A stretch of 6,184 nucleotides of DNA. Origin: an uncultured Bacteroidales bacterium. Its GTDB lineage: Bacteria; Bacteroidota; Bacteroidia; Bacteroidales; UBA932. Numbering within the stretch: the stretch's first letter is position 1; every line of letters begins with the position of its first letter. The position numbers and the translations under genes were made by a program. The DNA is taken from NCBI GenBank assembly GCA_900546395.1, contig URDD01000104.1, forward strand, positions 1-6,184. Direction: 5' to 3'. This document shows, piece after piece, positions 1 to 5,882 of the stretch. Below the pieces are notes generated by a model that was not told the DNA's origin, made no database searches, and saw only the letters and a list, made by a program, of their open reading frames with translations.

Positions 1-123
1 ACTGCTCTTGTAATGCTCGGATTCACCAAAGCCAATGTAAACAAAGCAGTCTCCGCCGTACTGAAAGAACAGCCTGATGCCAGCCTTGAAACCATAATCA
101 AACTTGCACTTAAGCGTCTTTAA
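1..123 (+). CDS. ruvA: Holliday junction branch migration protein RuvA, C-terminal fragment
   Basis: The window opens inside this gene; only the last 40 codons and a TAA stop are present. The peptide begins TALVMLGFTKANVNKAVSAV and ends IIKLALKRL. This matches the flexible C-terminal domain III of RuvA, a small three-helix bundle with the typical 'EAL..LG' opening and 'LIK.AL..L' ending. In the family, RuvA tetramers bind four-way Holliday junctions and domain III contacts the RuvB ATPase to drive branch migration in recombination and repair. The DNA-binding HhH domains lie upstream of the window and cannot be checked. The gene converges on mnmG, and a perfect palindrome lies 29 bases past its stop. 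The identification rests on a short stretch, but its pattern and position at a protein C-terminus are characteristic. Confidence 0.85.
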   Translation, partial: TALVMLGFTKANVNKAVSAVLKEQPDASLETIIKLALKRL

Positions 124-143
124 AATATATACGGATAGTTTTT

Positions 144-184
144 AAAAAAACTCAGGGGCGTGTTCCACGTGGAACACGCCCCTG
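144..184 (-). terminator. Intrinsic terminator for mnmG (palindrome plus T-tract), possibly bidirectional
   Basis: Positions 153-184 form a 32-bp perfect palindrome centred between 168 and 169. On the - strand it is followed after two bases by seven T residues (the A-run at 144-150), which is the arrangement of a rho-independent terminator for the ybeY-mnmG transcript ending at 274. On the + strand it is followed only by CTTTAT, a weaker tail, so it may also terminate ruvA less efficiently. The stem has no separate loop, so the RNA hairpin would open a few central bases. The middle 16 bp are the parS-like sequence annotated separately. Confidence 0.75.
161..176. other. parS: parS-like ParB-binding site 1 (intergenic)
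   Basis: The sequence TGTTCCACGTGGAACA is a perfect 16-bp palindrome matching the widely conserved chromosomal parS motif (tGTTyCACGTGrAACa). Family knowledge: ParB (Spo0J) dimers bind parS, spread along DNA as CTP-dependent clamps, and with ParA and SMC segregate the origin region. An identical copy lies 644 bp away at 805-820. This copy is extended symmetrically by eight further bases on each side, making it the core of the terminator-like stem between ruvA and mnmG. Sequence match is certain; ParB binding is inferred, and no parA or parB gene is in view. Confidence 0.8.
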
Positions 185-273
185 CTTTATATTCCTTCAA
201 TAATGCCACGCACTGAACGGAATCAGAACATCAGGCATGAAAATATTCGCTCAAAGTAAAGACAGACTCTCCC

Positions 274-2397
274 CTACCTTCCAAAATAAACTAAAAGAAC
301 AGAAATATCAGCAGGAGACACTCCGGAAATTCTTGATGCCTGTGCAATAGTTTTAGGTGCATACTTTTTAAGTTTCTGTCTGCATTCTATTGACAAACTC
401 TCGACTTTATCAAAATCGAATCCTTCCGGAATAATCAAATTTTCAAGGCGCATTATCTTTTCTGCAATCTTCTGCTCCCTCTCAATATATCCGGCATACT
501 TCAAAGAAATCTCTATTGATTCCATTATTTCCCTTTCGGTATTCCTTTTAATGAATTCGTCCATCTTAGAAAGTTCTACCTTCTCTTCAGGCAAAGGATA
601 ACCGCAATTCCACTTCAGTATTTCCAAAGCATACTGCATCGCATCTGAAGAAGACTCCTCTTCGCTGCAAAAAACCGAAGTAATTTTTTCTCCTTTATTT
701 AATTTTTTCAGCACTTCGCCATAAAAGCATTCACGAGAGTTCTCCTTTAATAACGGAATTCCAGAAGTGACAGATGACCTGAAATCCTCTCCATTCTCCA
801 ACACTGTTCCACGTGGAACAATCTCAAACAATGTTTCTACTTTTACATCAGGCCTGCTGATCAAATCAGAATACTTCTTTTTATTCTCTATCTTCGCAGA
901 TCCTATTGATTCAAGATAAGGATTTACTCTTTCAGGCTTCACTGAAGATGTCATAAAATAATCCTTATATTTCTCTACAGACTCATACTTGCGCATTGTA
1001 TAGTCATACCGGAACTTGTCTGCCAATCCTATTTTATAAGAAACCGGAGTAAGTCTTAAATCCGCATTATCCTGCCTAAGCAGAATACGGTATTCAGCCC
1101 TTGAGGTGAACATTCTGTACGGTTCATCAACACCCTTTGTTATCAGGTCATCAATAAGAACACCGATATAAGCCTGATCTCTCTTAAGAGTAAAAGGCTC
1201 CTCTCCCCTGGCCTTGAGGTGAGCATTGATTCCGGCTATCAGACCTTGGGCGGCAGCTTCCTCATAACCAGTAGTCCCATTAATCTGACCTGCAAAGAAA
1301 AGATTCTCTATATCTTTCAACTCAAGTGTCGGCTTCAGCTGTACAGGATCAAAATAATCATATTCTACAGCATAAGCCGGACGATATATCTTTGCATCTT
1401 CCAAACCCTCTATAGCATGCAGCGCATCCAACTGGATATGCAGAGGAAGAGACGAAGAAAATCCCTGAAGATAATACTCATTGACAGATCTACCTTCAGG
1501 TTCCAGGAATAACTGATGTGAATCCTTATCAGCAAAAGTCCTCAGCTTATCTTCAATACTTGGACAGTATCTCGGACCTATTCCTGTAATCATACCGGAA
1601 AACAGAGGAGAATCTGCAAAGCCGCTTCTGAGAATATCATGAACATTATTATTGGTATGAACAATAAAGCAAGGCATCTGCGGAGTTCCGTTCTGGACGG
1701 TAGATAGGAAAGGCAGATAGGAAAACTTTTCCGGAGTCTGATCTCCATCTTGTCTTATAAGTTTTGAAGTATCGACTGAAGAAATATCTATTCTCGGAGG
1801 AGTACCTGTTTTCATTCTTGCTGTCCTGATTCCCATCGAGACAAGCTGACCTGTCAGGCCATAAGAAGACAACTCCCCTATCCTTCCTCCTTCAAACTGA
1901 TTCCTTCCAATGAAAAGTTTGCCGTCCAGAAAGGTTCCAGCTGTCAGGATAACTGTCTGAGAATTGAATTTTGCTCCCGTAGTCGTACAACAGCCCACAA
2001 TACGCGAACCTGAGAAGGATAAGCCAGTAACTGTATCTTGGTAAATATCTAATTTACAATTAGTTTCAAGGATTTTACGCCAATTTATACAGAACTGCAA
2101 TTTATCACATTGAGCTCGAGGACTCCACATAGCGGGTCCTTTGGACCTGTTGAGCATCCTGAACTGTATAGTCGAAGCATCTGTAACAATGCCAGAATAC
2201 CCTCCCAGAGCATCTATTTCCCTTATTATCTGCCCCTTAGCTATTCCTCCAATCGCAGGATTACATGACATTTGGGCAAATTTGTTCATATCCATTGTAA
2301 TAAGAAGGACAGACGAACCCATATTTGCTGCAGCCATTGCCGCCTCACAACCTGCGTGTCCCCCTCCTATTACTATGACATCATAAGTTTTTACCAT
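274..2397 (-). CDS. mnmG: tRNA uridine-5-carboxymethylaminomethyl modification enzyme MnmG (GidA)
   Basis: MnmG is the FAD-dependent partner of the GTPase MnmE. Together they install the (carboxymethyl)aminomethyl group at C5 of wobble uridine 34 in certain tRNAs, using methylene-tetrahydrofolate. The 707-residue product opens with the dinucleotide-binding motif VIVIGGGHAGCEAAMAAANMG (residues 8-27), which fixes the start. Other family signatures are SCNPAIGGIAKGQ (44-56), GPAMWSPRAQCDK (87-99), TAGTFLDGK (152-160), KTGTPPR (196-202), FFAGQINGTTGYEEAAAQG (367-385) and TSRAEYRILLRQDNADLRLTP (431-451). The helical C-terminal domain includes KYAGYIEREQ (633-642) and AQASRISGVSPADI (685-698). The usual length is about 620-630; the excess appears to be an insertion near residues 527-612, between RPDVKVETLFEIVP and the final helical domain. 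A parS-like site is embedded at its edge, encoding VPRGT. Transcription probably continues from ybeY, 49 bases upstream, and ends at the 144-184 terminator. Identity is certain; the insertion boundaries are estimates. Confidence 0.98.
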   Translation of the reverse strand: MVKTYDVIVIGGGHAGCEAAMAAANMGSSVLLITMDMNKFAQMSCNPAIGGIAKGQIIREIDALGGYSGIVTDASTIQFRMLNRSKGPAMWSPRAQCDKLQFCINWRKILETNCKLDIYQDTVTGLSFSGSRIVGCCTTTGAKFNSQTVILTAGTFLDGKLFIGRNQFEGGRIGELSSYGLTGQLVSMGIRTARMKTGTPPRIDISSVDTSKLIRQDGDQTPEKFSYLPFLSTVQNGTPQMPCFIVHTNNNVHDILRSGFADSPLFSGMITGIGPRYCPSIEDKLRTFADKDSHQLFLEPEGRSVNEYYLQGFSSSLPLHIQLDALHAIEGLEDAKIYRPAYAVEYDYFDPVQLKPTLELKDIENLFFAGQINGTTGYEEAAAQGLIAGINAHLKARGEEPFTLKRDQAYIGVLIDDLITKGVDEPYRMFTSRAEYRILLRQDNADLRLTPVSYKIGLADKFRYDYTMRKYESVEKYKDYFMTSSVKPERVNPYLESIGSAKIENKKKYSDLISRPDVKVETLFEIVPRGTVLENGEDFRSSVTSGIPLLKENSRECFYGEVLKKLNKGEKITSVFCSEEESSSDAMQYALEILKWNCGYPLPEEKVELSKMDEFIKRNTEREIMESIEISLKYAGYIEREQKIAEKIMRLENLIIPEGFDFDKVESLSIECRQKLKKYAPKTIAQASRISGVSPADISVLLVYFGR
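805..820. other. parS: parS-like ParB-binding site 2 (inside mnmG)
   Basis: This is a second exact copy of the perfect 16-bp palindrome TGTTCCACGTGGAACA, identical to site 1. It lies wholly within the mnmG coding sequence, where on the - strand it reads as codons for V-P-R-G-T (residues 527-531). Only the 16-bp core is shared; the flanks differ from site 1 and do not extend the palindrome, and there is no T-tract, so it is not a terminator. Retaining the site in a coding region at the border of an MnmG insertion argues for a function as DNA. Clustered parS sites near the replication origin are usual in bacteria with ParABS. Confidence 0.78.
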
Positions 2398-2446
2398 ATT
2401 ATATATATTATACTTTCACAAGCATATAAATTATCAAATACTCACC

Positions 2447-2866
2447 TTAGACAAGTTCTCGCAGCGAAAGATAATAGTTTTCCTTTTTTCTCATTTCAGC
2501 TACATCCCCGTCAGTATGATCGTCATAACCTATCAAATGCAGTATTCCATGCACGATAACCCTGTTCAACTCATCCTTGAAGTCAGTACCGTACTCAAGA
2601 GCATTTTCCCTGACGCTGTCAACACTTATAAAAAGATCACCTGACAATTTATCACCTTCACAATAATCAAAGGTAATGATATCTGTAAAATAATCGTGCT
2701 GGAGATACTTCTGGTTGACATCCAGAATATAATTATCAGAACAGAATATAATGGAAATATTCCCTATTCTTCTGATTTCACTTTCCGCCACAAGTTTGAG
2801 CCACTTGTTGTTTACTGTCTTTCCTTTAAAGACAAAATCGGTGTCTTCAAAATAATAAAGTATCAT
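2447..2866 (-). CDS. ybeY: Endoribonuclease YbeY (rRNA maturation factor, UPF0054 family)
   Basis: YbeY is a single-strand-specific, metal-dependent endoribonuclease needed for 16S rRNA 3'-end processing and 70S ribosome quality control in the cytoplasm. The 139-residue product carries the family signature HGILHLIGYDDH at 106-117. H106 and H110 are the first two metal-binding histidines. The usual third histidine position (116) is Asp, with a His immediately after it at 117; as I recall, Asp here is common in Bacteroidota homologues. The preceding core NQKYLQHDYFTDIITFDY (51-68) corresponds to the conserved 'N..yl..d..TDVLSFp' segment, and GDLFIS (76-81) follows it. Length is slightly short relative to E. 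coli (about 155) but complete at both ends. It starts with ATG about 17 bases below a TAAATTTG box and precedes mnmG by 49 bases, so the two are probably co-transcribed as a translation-related pair. Confidence 0.95.
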   Translation of the reverse strand: MILYYFEDTDFVFKGKTVNNKWLKLVAESEIRRIGNISIIFCSDNYILDVNQKYLQHDYFTDIITFDYCEGDKLSGDLFISVDSVRENALEYGTDFKDELNRVIVHGILHLIGYDDHTDGDVAEMRKKENYYLSLRELV

Positions 2867-2882
2867 AGTAAGGTATTTTCTG

Positions 2883-2890
2883 CAAATTTA
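2883..2890 (-). promoter_or_regulatory. Candidate Bacteroidota -7 promoter box for ybeY-mnmG
   Basis: The - strand reads TAAATTTG, an exact match to the Bacteroidetes -7 consensus TAnnTTTG. It lies about 17 bases upstream of the ybeY ATG, implying a very short leader of roughly ten bases. No TTTG was found at the expected -33 spacing; the nearest, at 2903-2906, is too close. An 11-bp identical sequence occurs upstream of the barrel-protein gene at 5872-5882, supporting a promoter role. Confidence 0.5.
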
Positions 2891-2932
2891 CAATTTACAG
2901 CCCAAAAATTATGAAATAAAAAATATAATTTT

Positions 2933-2940
2933 TAACTTTA
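2933..2940 (+). promoter_or_regulatory. Candidate -7 promoter box for the TonB-like gene
   Basis: TAACTTTA matches the Bacteroidetes -7 consensus TAnnTTTG at all but the last fixed base. It lies 31 bases upstream of the ATG at 2972, which would give a leader of about 25 bases. The intervening sequence is A-rich with no Shine-Dalgarno motif, as is usual in this phylum. No clear -33 TTTG is present, so this is a weak call. Confidence 0.35.
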
Positions 2941-2971
2941 CGCCGCTAAAACGGAAATAAATACAAGTAAT

Positions 2972-3664
2972 ATGGAGATTAAAAAGTCACCGAAAGCCAA
3001 TCTTGAAAATAAGAAGCTGCTTTTTACAGAGATTGGTTTGATATTGGCTCTGCTAGTAGTCTATTTTGCATTTGAATGGAGCACAGCAGAAAAGCAAGTA
3101 GCAGTTCTTGAGGACACTACTCAGGTTGTTGAAACAGAAGAGATGGTTCCTATCACACAGGAGACACCTCCACCTCCACCATCAGCACCTAAGATTCCTG
3201 TACTTTCAGACCAGATTGACATCGTTGACGATGAAATCCAGGTTGATGACGATATGTTCATGAACCTTGAAGACGATTCCAATATGGGAGTCGAGATTAT
3301 GGACTACGTTGAAACAGTCGAGGAAGAAGTTGTTGAAGAAGAAGCAATTCCATTTGCTTTCGTAGAGGAAAAGCCATCATTCATGGGCGGCGATGCAAAT
3401 GCTTTCTCTAAATGGGTAAACGAGAGACTTGTCTATCCGGAAATAGCAAAAGAGAACGGTGTATCAGGACGTGTAACTCTTCAGTTTACAGTAAATACTG
3501 ACGGTTCAGTAAGTAATGTGAAAGTACTCCGCGGAGTTGACTCATCTCTTGATAAAGAGGCTGTCAGAGTAGTCTCTATGTCACCAAAGTGGACTCCTGG
3601 AAAACAGAGAGACCGTGCTGTAAAGGTAACTTACACATTCCCTGTTATCTTCCAGTTGAGATAA
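2972..3664 (+). CDS. TonB-family energy transducer protein
   Basis: TonB proteins couple the inner-membrane proton motive force (via ExbB/ExbD) to TonB-dependent outer-membrane transporters. The 230-residue product has the full architecture. A short basic cytoplasmic N-terminus (MEIKKSPKANLENKK) is followed by one membrane helix at about 16-36 (LLFTEIGLILALLVVYFAFEW). A periplasmic linker contains PPPPP (66-70) and a strongly acidic stretch (about 83-124), and a C-terminal TonB domain spans about 145-230. Within that domain, VSGRVTLQFTVNTDGSV (164-180), SPKWTPGKQ (204-212) and TYTFPVIFQLR (220-230) are typical. The N-terminal pattern resembles the standard form in Bacteroidales. The linker is rich in Asp/Glu, unlike the Pro-Lys linker of E. 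coli TonB. The gene is divergent from ybeY, followed by a strong terminator, and appears monocistronic. Because genomes of this group carry several paralogues, no specific symbol or transporter partner is assigned. Confidence 0.93.
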   Translation: MEIKKSPKANLENKKLLFTEIGLILALLVVYFAFEWSTAEKQVAVLEDTTQVVETEEMVPITQETPPPPPSAPKIPVLSDQIDIVDDEIQVDDDMFMNLEDDSNMGVEIMDYVETVEEEVVEEEAIPFAFVEEKPSFMGGDANAFSKWVNERLVYPEIAKENGVSGRVTLQFTVNTDGSVSNVKVLRGVDSSLDKEAVRVVSMSPKWTPGKQRDRAVKVTYTFPVIFQLR

Positions 3665-3683
3665 TTCACTTGAACTGAAATTG

Positions 3684-3725
3684 AAGGGTCCGACCAAAAT
3701 ATAATTTTGGCTGGACTCTTTTTTT
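3684..3725 (+). terminator. Rho-independent terminator of the TonB-like gene
   Basis: The arms at 3684-3700 and 3704-3720 form a stem of up to 17 pairs with one A-C mismatch, two G-T wobbles and a three-base ATA loop. Seven T residues (3719-3725) follow directly. It begins about 20 bases after the TAA of the TonB-like gene and sits between that gene and hflX, insulating the two. Confidence 0.88.
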
Positions 3726-3775
3726 ATCAGGTTTTACCTAATTATAGAAGTAGAAATCAATCAGTTGAGAAACTT

Positions 3776-4963
3776 ATGATAGAAAGGAAAGAAAAATACA
3801 TAGAAAAAGCTATTTTCGTCGGCGTTATCAAACAGGGAGATGACGAACGCCAGGTAATGGAATATCTTGATGAACTTGAGTTTCTTGCAGAGACTGCCGG
3901 AGCCAGGAGTGAAAGGAAATTTATCCAGAAAGTTGACAAACCTGATTCAAGAACATATATCAGGAGTGGAAAACTTCAGGAAATTAAAGAATATATAGAG
4001 GAGAATGAGACAGATGTTGTAATCTTCGATGATGAACTCTCCCCTACCCAGTTGAGAAACCTTGAAAGGGAGCTGTCCTGCAGGATACTTGACAGGACCA
4101 ACCTGATTCTGGATATATTCGCACAGAGAGCCAAGACAGCATACGCAAAAACACAGGTTGAACTTGCCCAGTACCAGTATCTGTTGCCGAGACTGACACG
4201 AATGTGGACTCACCTGGAGAGGCAGAAAGGAGGTATAGGAATGAGAGGTCCCGGTGAAACCCAGATAGAAACCGACAGACGAATCATCCAGGACAAGATA
4301 TCAAAACTCAAAGAGCAGCTCAAAAAAATAGACAAGCAGATGGCCTCACAAAGGGGTAACAGAGGGTCTCTTGTAAGGATTTCCCTTGTAGGATATACCA
4401 ATGTCGGAAAAAGTACTCTTATGAATTTGCTTGCAAAGAGCGATGTTTTTGCAGAGAACAAACTGTTTGCAACCCTTGACACCACTGTAAGGAAAGTCGT
4501 AATAGAAAATGTCCCTTTCCTGCTGAGCGATACTGTGGGTTTCATAAGAAAGCTGCCGACACAGCTTGTTGAAGCGTTCAAGAGTACTCTTGATGAAGTC
4601 CGTGAAGCTGATATACTGATGCATGTGGTAGATATCTCACATCCGAACTTTGAAGAACACATGAGAGTAGTAGAAGAGACTCTCCGCGACATAAAGGCCA
4701 TAGACAAGCCTATATTCGTAGTTTTCAACAAGGTTGATGCATACAGATACGAAGAGTATGATGAGTTCTCATTAGAGCCTAAAAAGCCTGTCAATTACAC
4801 CCTTGACGAGTTCAAGAACAGCTGGATAGCAAAAGAGAATACACCTTGCATTTTCATCTCTGCCAAAGAGAAAATAGGAATAGACAAACTGCGTAGCGAC
4901 CTATACAAGATGGTGGCCGAAATCCACGCAGGAAGATGGCCGTTTGACAATTTCCTGTGGTAA
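3776..4963 (+). CDS. hflX: GTPase HflX, ribosome-associated
   Basis: HflX is a translation-factor-related GTPase that binds the 50S subunit and, in E. coli, splits stalled or hibernating 70S ribosomes under stress. The frame is open from a TTG at 3707, but that codon lies inside the upstream terminator hairpin. The ATG at 3776 gives 395 residues beginning MIERKEKYIEKAIFVGV, as in relatives, and was chosen. By this numbering the N-terminal HflX domain contains YLDELEFLAETAGA (30-43), SGKLQEIKEYI (64-74) and FDDELSPTQLRNLE (84-97). The linker motif GPGETQIETDRR is at 158-169, followed by a coiled-coil helix to about 190. G-domain motifs are GYTNVGKST (G1, 206-214), a Thr-rich switch LDTTVR (234-239), DTVGFI (G3, 252-257), NKVD (G4, 318-321) and SAK (G5, 362-364). 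All catalytic motifs are intact. It appears to be a single-gene unit; no convincing promoter box was seen. Confidence 0.96.
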   Translation: MIERKEKYIEKAIFVGVIKQGDDERQVMEYLDELEFLAETAGARSERKFIQKVDKPDSRTYIRSGKLQEIKEYIEENETDVVIFDDELSPTQLRNLERELSCRILDRTNLILDIFAQRAKTAYAKTQVELAQYQYLLPRLTRMWTHLERQKGGIGMRGPGETQIETDRRIIQDKISKLKEQLKKIDKQMASQRGNRGSLVRISLVGYTNVGKSTLMNLLAKSDVFAENKLFATLDTTVRKVVIENVPFLLSDTVGFIRKLPTQLVEAFKSTLDEVREADILMHVVDISHPNFEEHMRVVEETLRDIKAIDKPIFVVFNKVDAYRYEEYDEFSLEPKKPVNYTLDEFKNSWIAKENTPCIFISAKEKIGIDKLRSDLYKMVAEIHAGRWPFDNFLW

Positions 4964-4980
4964 AAAAATGTTGGAGAAAG

Positions 4981-5029
4981 ATCAGTCTGAATTGAAATTA
5001 CATTTAAGGTAAAATCAATCCAGACTGAT
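4981..5029. terminator. Hairpin between hflX and the convergent barrel gene, probable bidirectional terminator
   Basis: The arms at 4981-4995 and 5015-5029 pair over 15 positions with one A-C mismatch on the + strand, which becomes a T-G wobble and so pairs on the - strand. Inside the loop TTAC and GTAA can extend the pairing. The + side tail is TTACTTTTACG, a broken T-run. The - side tail is CTTTCTCC, with a run of seven T further on. It lies 18 bases past the hflX stop and 18 bases past the stop of the opposing gene. Structure is clear; termination strength is uncertain. Confidence 0.6.
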
Positions 5030-5046
5030 TTACTTTTACGCATCTG

Positions 5047-5820
5047 CTAAAATCTCAGTCCAAAGAAAAAATTCAGTCTGAAATTTCTGTTAATCGGAGT
5101 TGTCATTCCTACTTTTGATATAAATTCATCCCTATAACTTAAGTCAGCACCGAAAACATACCTGTCATTAAGTGCATAGGAATATCTGAGTCCGAAATCC
5201 CAGGAAAATGAATCAAGGCGATACATGTCCATATCTACTTTGACGTCAGTAACGATAGGGCCGTTCATTATTATATCATTGTACCTGACTGTGCTTATAT
5301 CAAACAAAGTATAGCCTAATCCGGCAAATAAAGACAACCTACTGCCTCGCGACGATATGATATGAAATACCGGTCTAATAGTAAGTTCAATAGTTCCCTG
5401 CCTGTACCATGAGTTAGCATATGCTTCATCCTTCTCTGTTGCAGCCAGCGCCATCATATGTTTCCTAATAGAATCATAGCTCCACTCTGATCTCATAAAA
5501 GAAGGCAGACTGTTCAAATAGGAACCACCGAACTGCAACTCTGCAGACAGCCGCTTTAGGAAATCACGCTGGTATATAAAACCGAAATCAGCTGGCGATT
5601 TCATACTTATTTTAAATCGCTCATAATGTGAAAAACTTCCATATCCTACACCTCCATATATCATTACCGTGTTTTTCCTGAACGCTATTTTATCTTTTGC
5701 AGAATCAGAAAATACTGGAAGAGATACTATGATAAAGAGACATGAGAATAAAACAACTCTAAACCTTTTTAAAAAGGTACAGCACCTTGATTTGAAAATA
5801 AAATACATAATTGCAATCAA
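5047..5820 (-). CDS. Predicted outer-membrane beta-barrel protein of unknown function
   Basis: I do not recognise the specific family. The 257-residue product has an N-terminal signal-like segment: basic residues at 18-21 (KRFR), then a hydrophobic stretch VVLFSCLFIIVSLPVFS (22-38) with a probable signal peptidase I site near 38-41. The first 17 residues make this signal unusually long; a second ATG at 5808 (Met5) shortens it only slightly. The mature part alternates polar and aromatic residues in strand-like blocks, e.g. TVMIYGGVGYGSF (51-63), SAELQFGGSYL (92-102), IELTIRPVFHI (144-154), RLSLFAGLGYTLF (161-173), FSWDFGLRYSYAL (205-217), YVFGADLSYRDEF (221-233). It ends FRLNFFFGLRF, with the terminal Phe expected of a BAM-complex beta-signal. 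Length suggests a small barrel of about 8-10 strands, similar in style to OmpW/OmpA-like domains, but with no diagnostic motif. It converges on hflX and looks monocistronic. Confidence 0.75.
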   Translation of the reverse strand: MIAIMYFIFKSRCCTFLKRFRVVLFSCLFIIVSLPVFSDSAKDKIAFRKNTVMIYGGVGYGSFSHYERFKISMKSPADFGFIYQRDFLKRLSAELQFGGSYLNSLPSFMRSEWSYDSIRKHMMALAATEKDEAYANSWYRQGTIELTIRPVFHIISSRGSRLSLFAGLGYTLFDISTVRYNDIIMNGPIVTDVKVDMDMYRLDSFSWDFGLRYSYALNDRYVFGADLSYRDEFISKVGMTTPINRNFRLNFFFGLRF

Positions 5821-5874
5821 TAAGGTAAGTTGGTTTTAATCATAATTTATTGTTTTGTATTAAGATTTGTACTG

Positions 5875-5882
5875 CAAATTTA
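5875..5882 (-). promoter_or_regulatory. Candidate Bacteroidota -7 promoter box for the barrel-protein gene
   Basis: The - strand reads TAAATTTG, an exact match to TAnnTTTG, 55 bases upstream of the ATG at 5820, implying a leader of about 50 bases. The surrounding 11 bases (TAAATTTGCAG on the - strand) are identical to those upstream of ybeY. No TTTG was found at the expected -33 distance, so the call rests on the -7 box alone. Confidence 0.45.

Noticed and set aside
805..819. The peptide IVPRGT in MnmG resembles a thrombin cleavage site.
   Set aside because: It is better explained as the translation of the parS palindrome; no protease relevance is expected in a bacterial cytoplasmic enzyme.
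3707..3775. N-terminal extension of HflX from a TTG codon.
   Set aside because: The codons lie within the terminator stem and T-tract of the upstream gene and give no HflX-like sequence; the ATG at 3776 fits the family.
4228..4243. GGAGGTATAGGAATG within hflX looks like an internal ribosome binding site and start.
   Set aside because: It encodes the conserved GGIGM segment just before the GPGETQIETD motif; codon constraint explains it.
4210..4794. Long open frame (194 codons) on the - strand opposite hflX.
   Set aside because: It mirrors the well-conserved hflX G domain, is rich in Ser/Leu/Thr as expected for antisense frames, and has no recognisable domain.
5850..5870. Possible + strand -33/-7 promoter (TTTTG followed by TAAGATTTG).
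   Set aside because: The spacing is far too short, the -7 element has one base too many, and no + strand gene follows.
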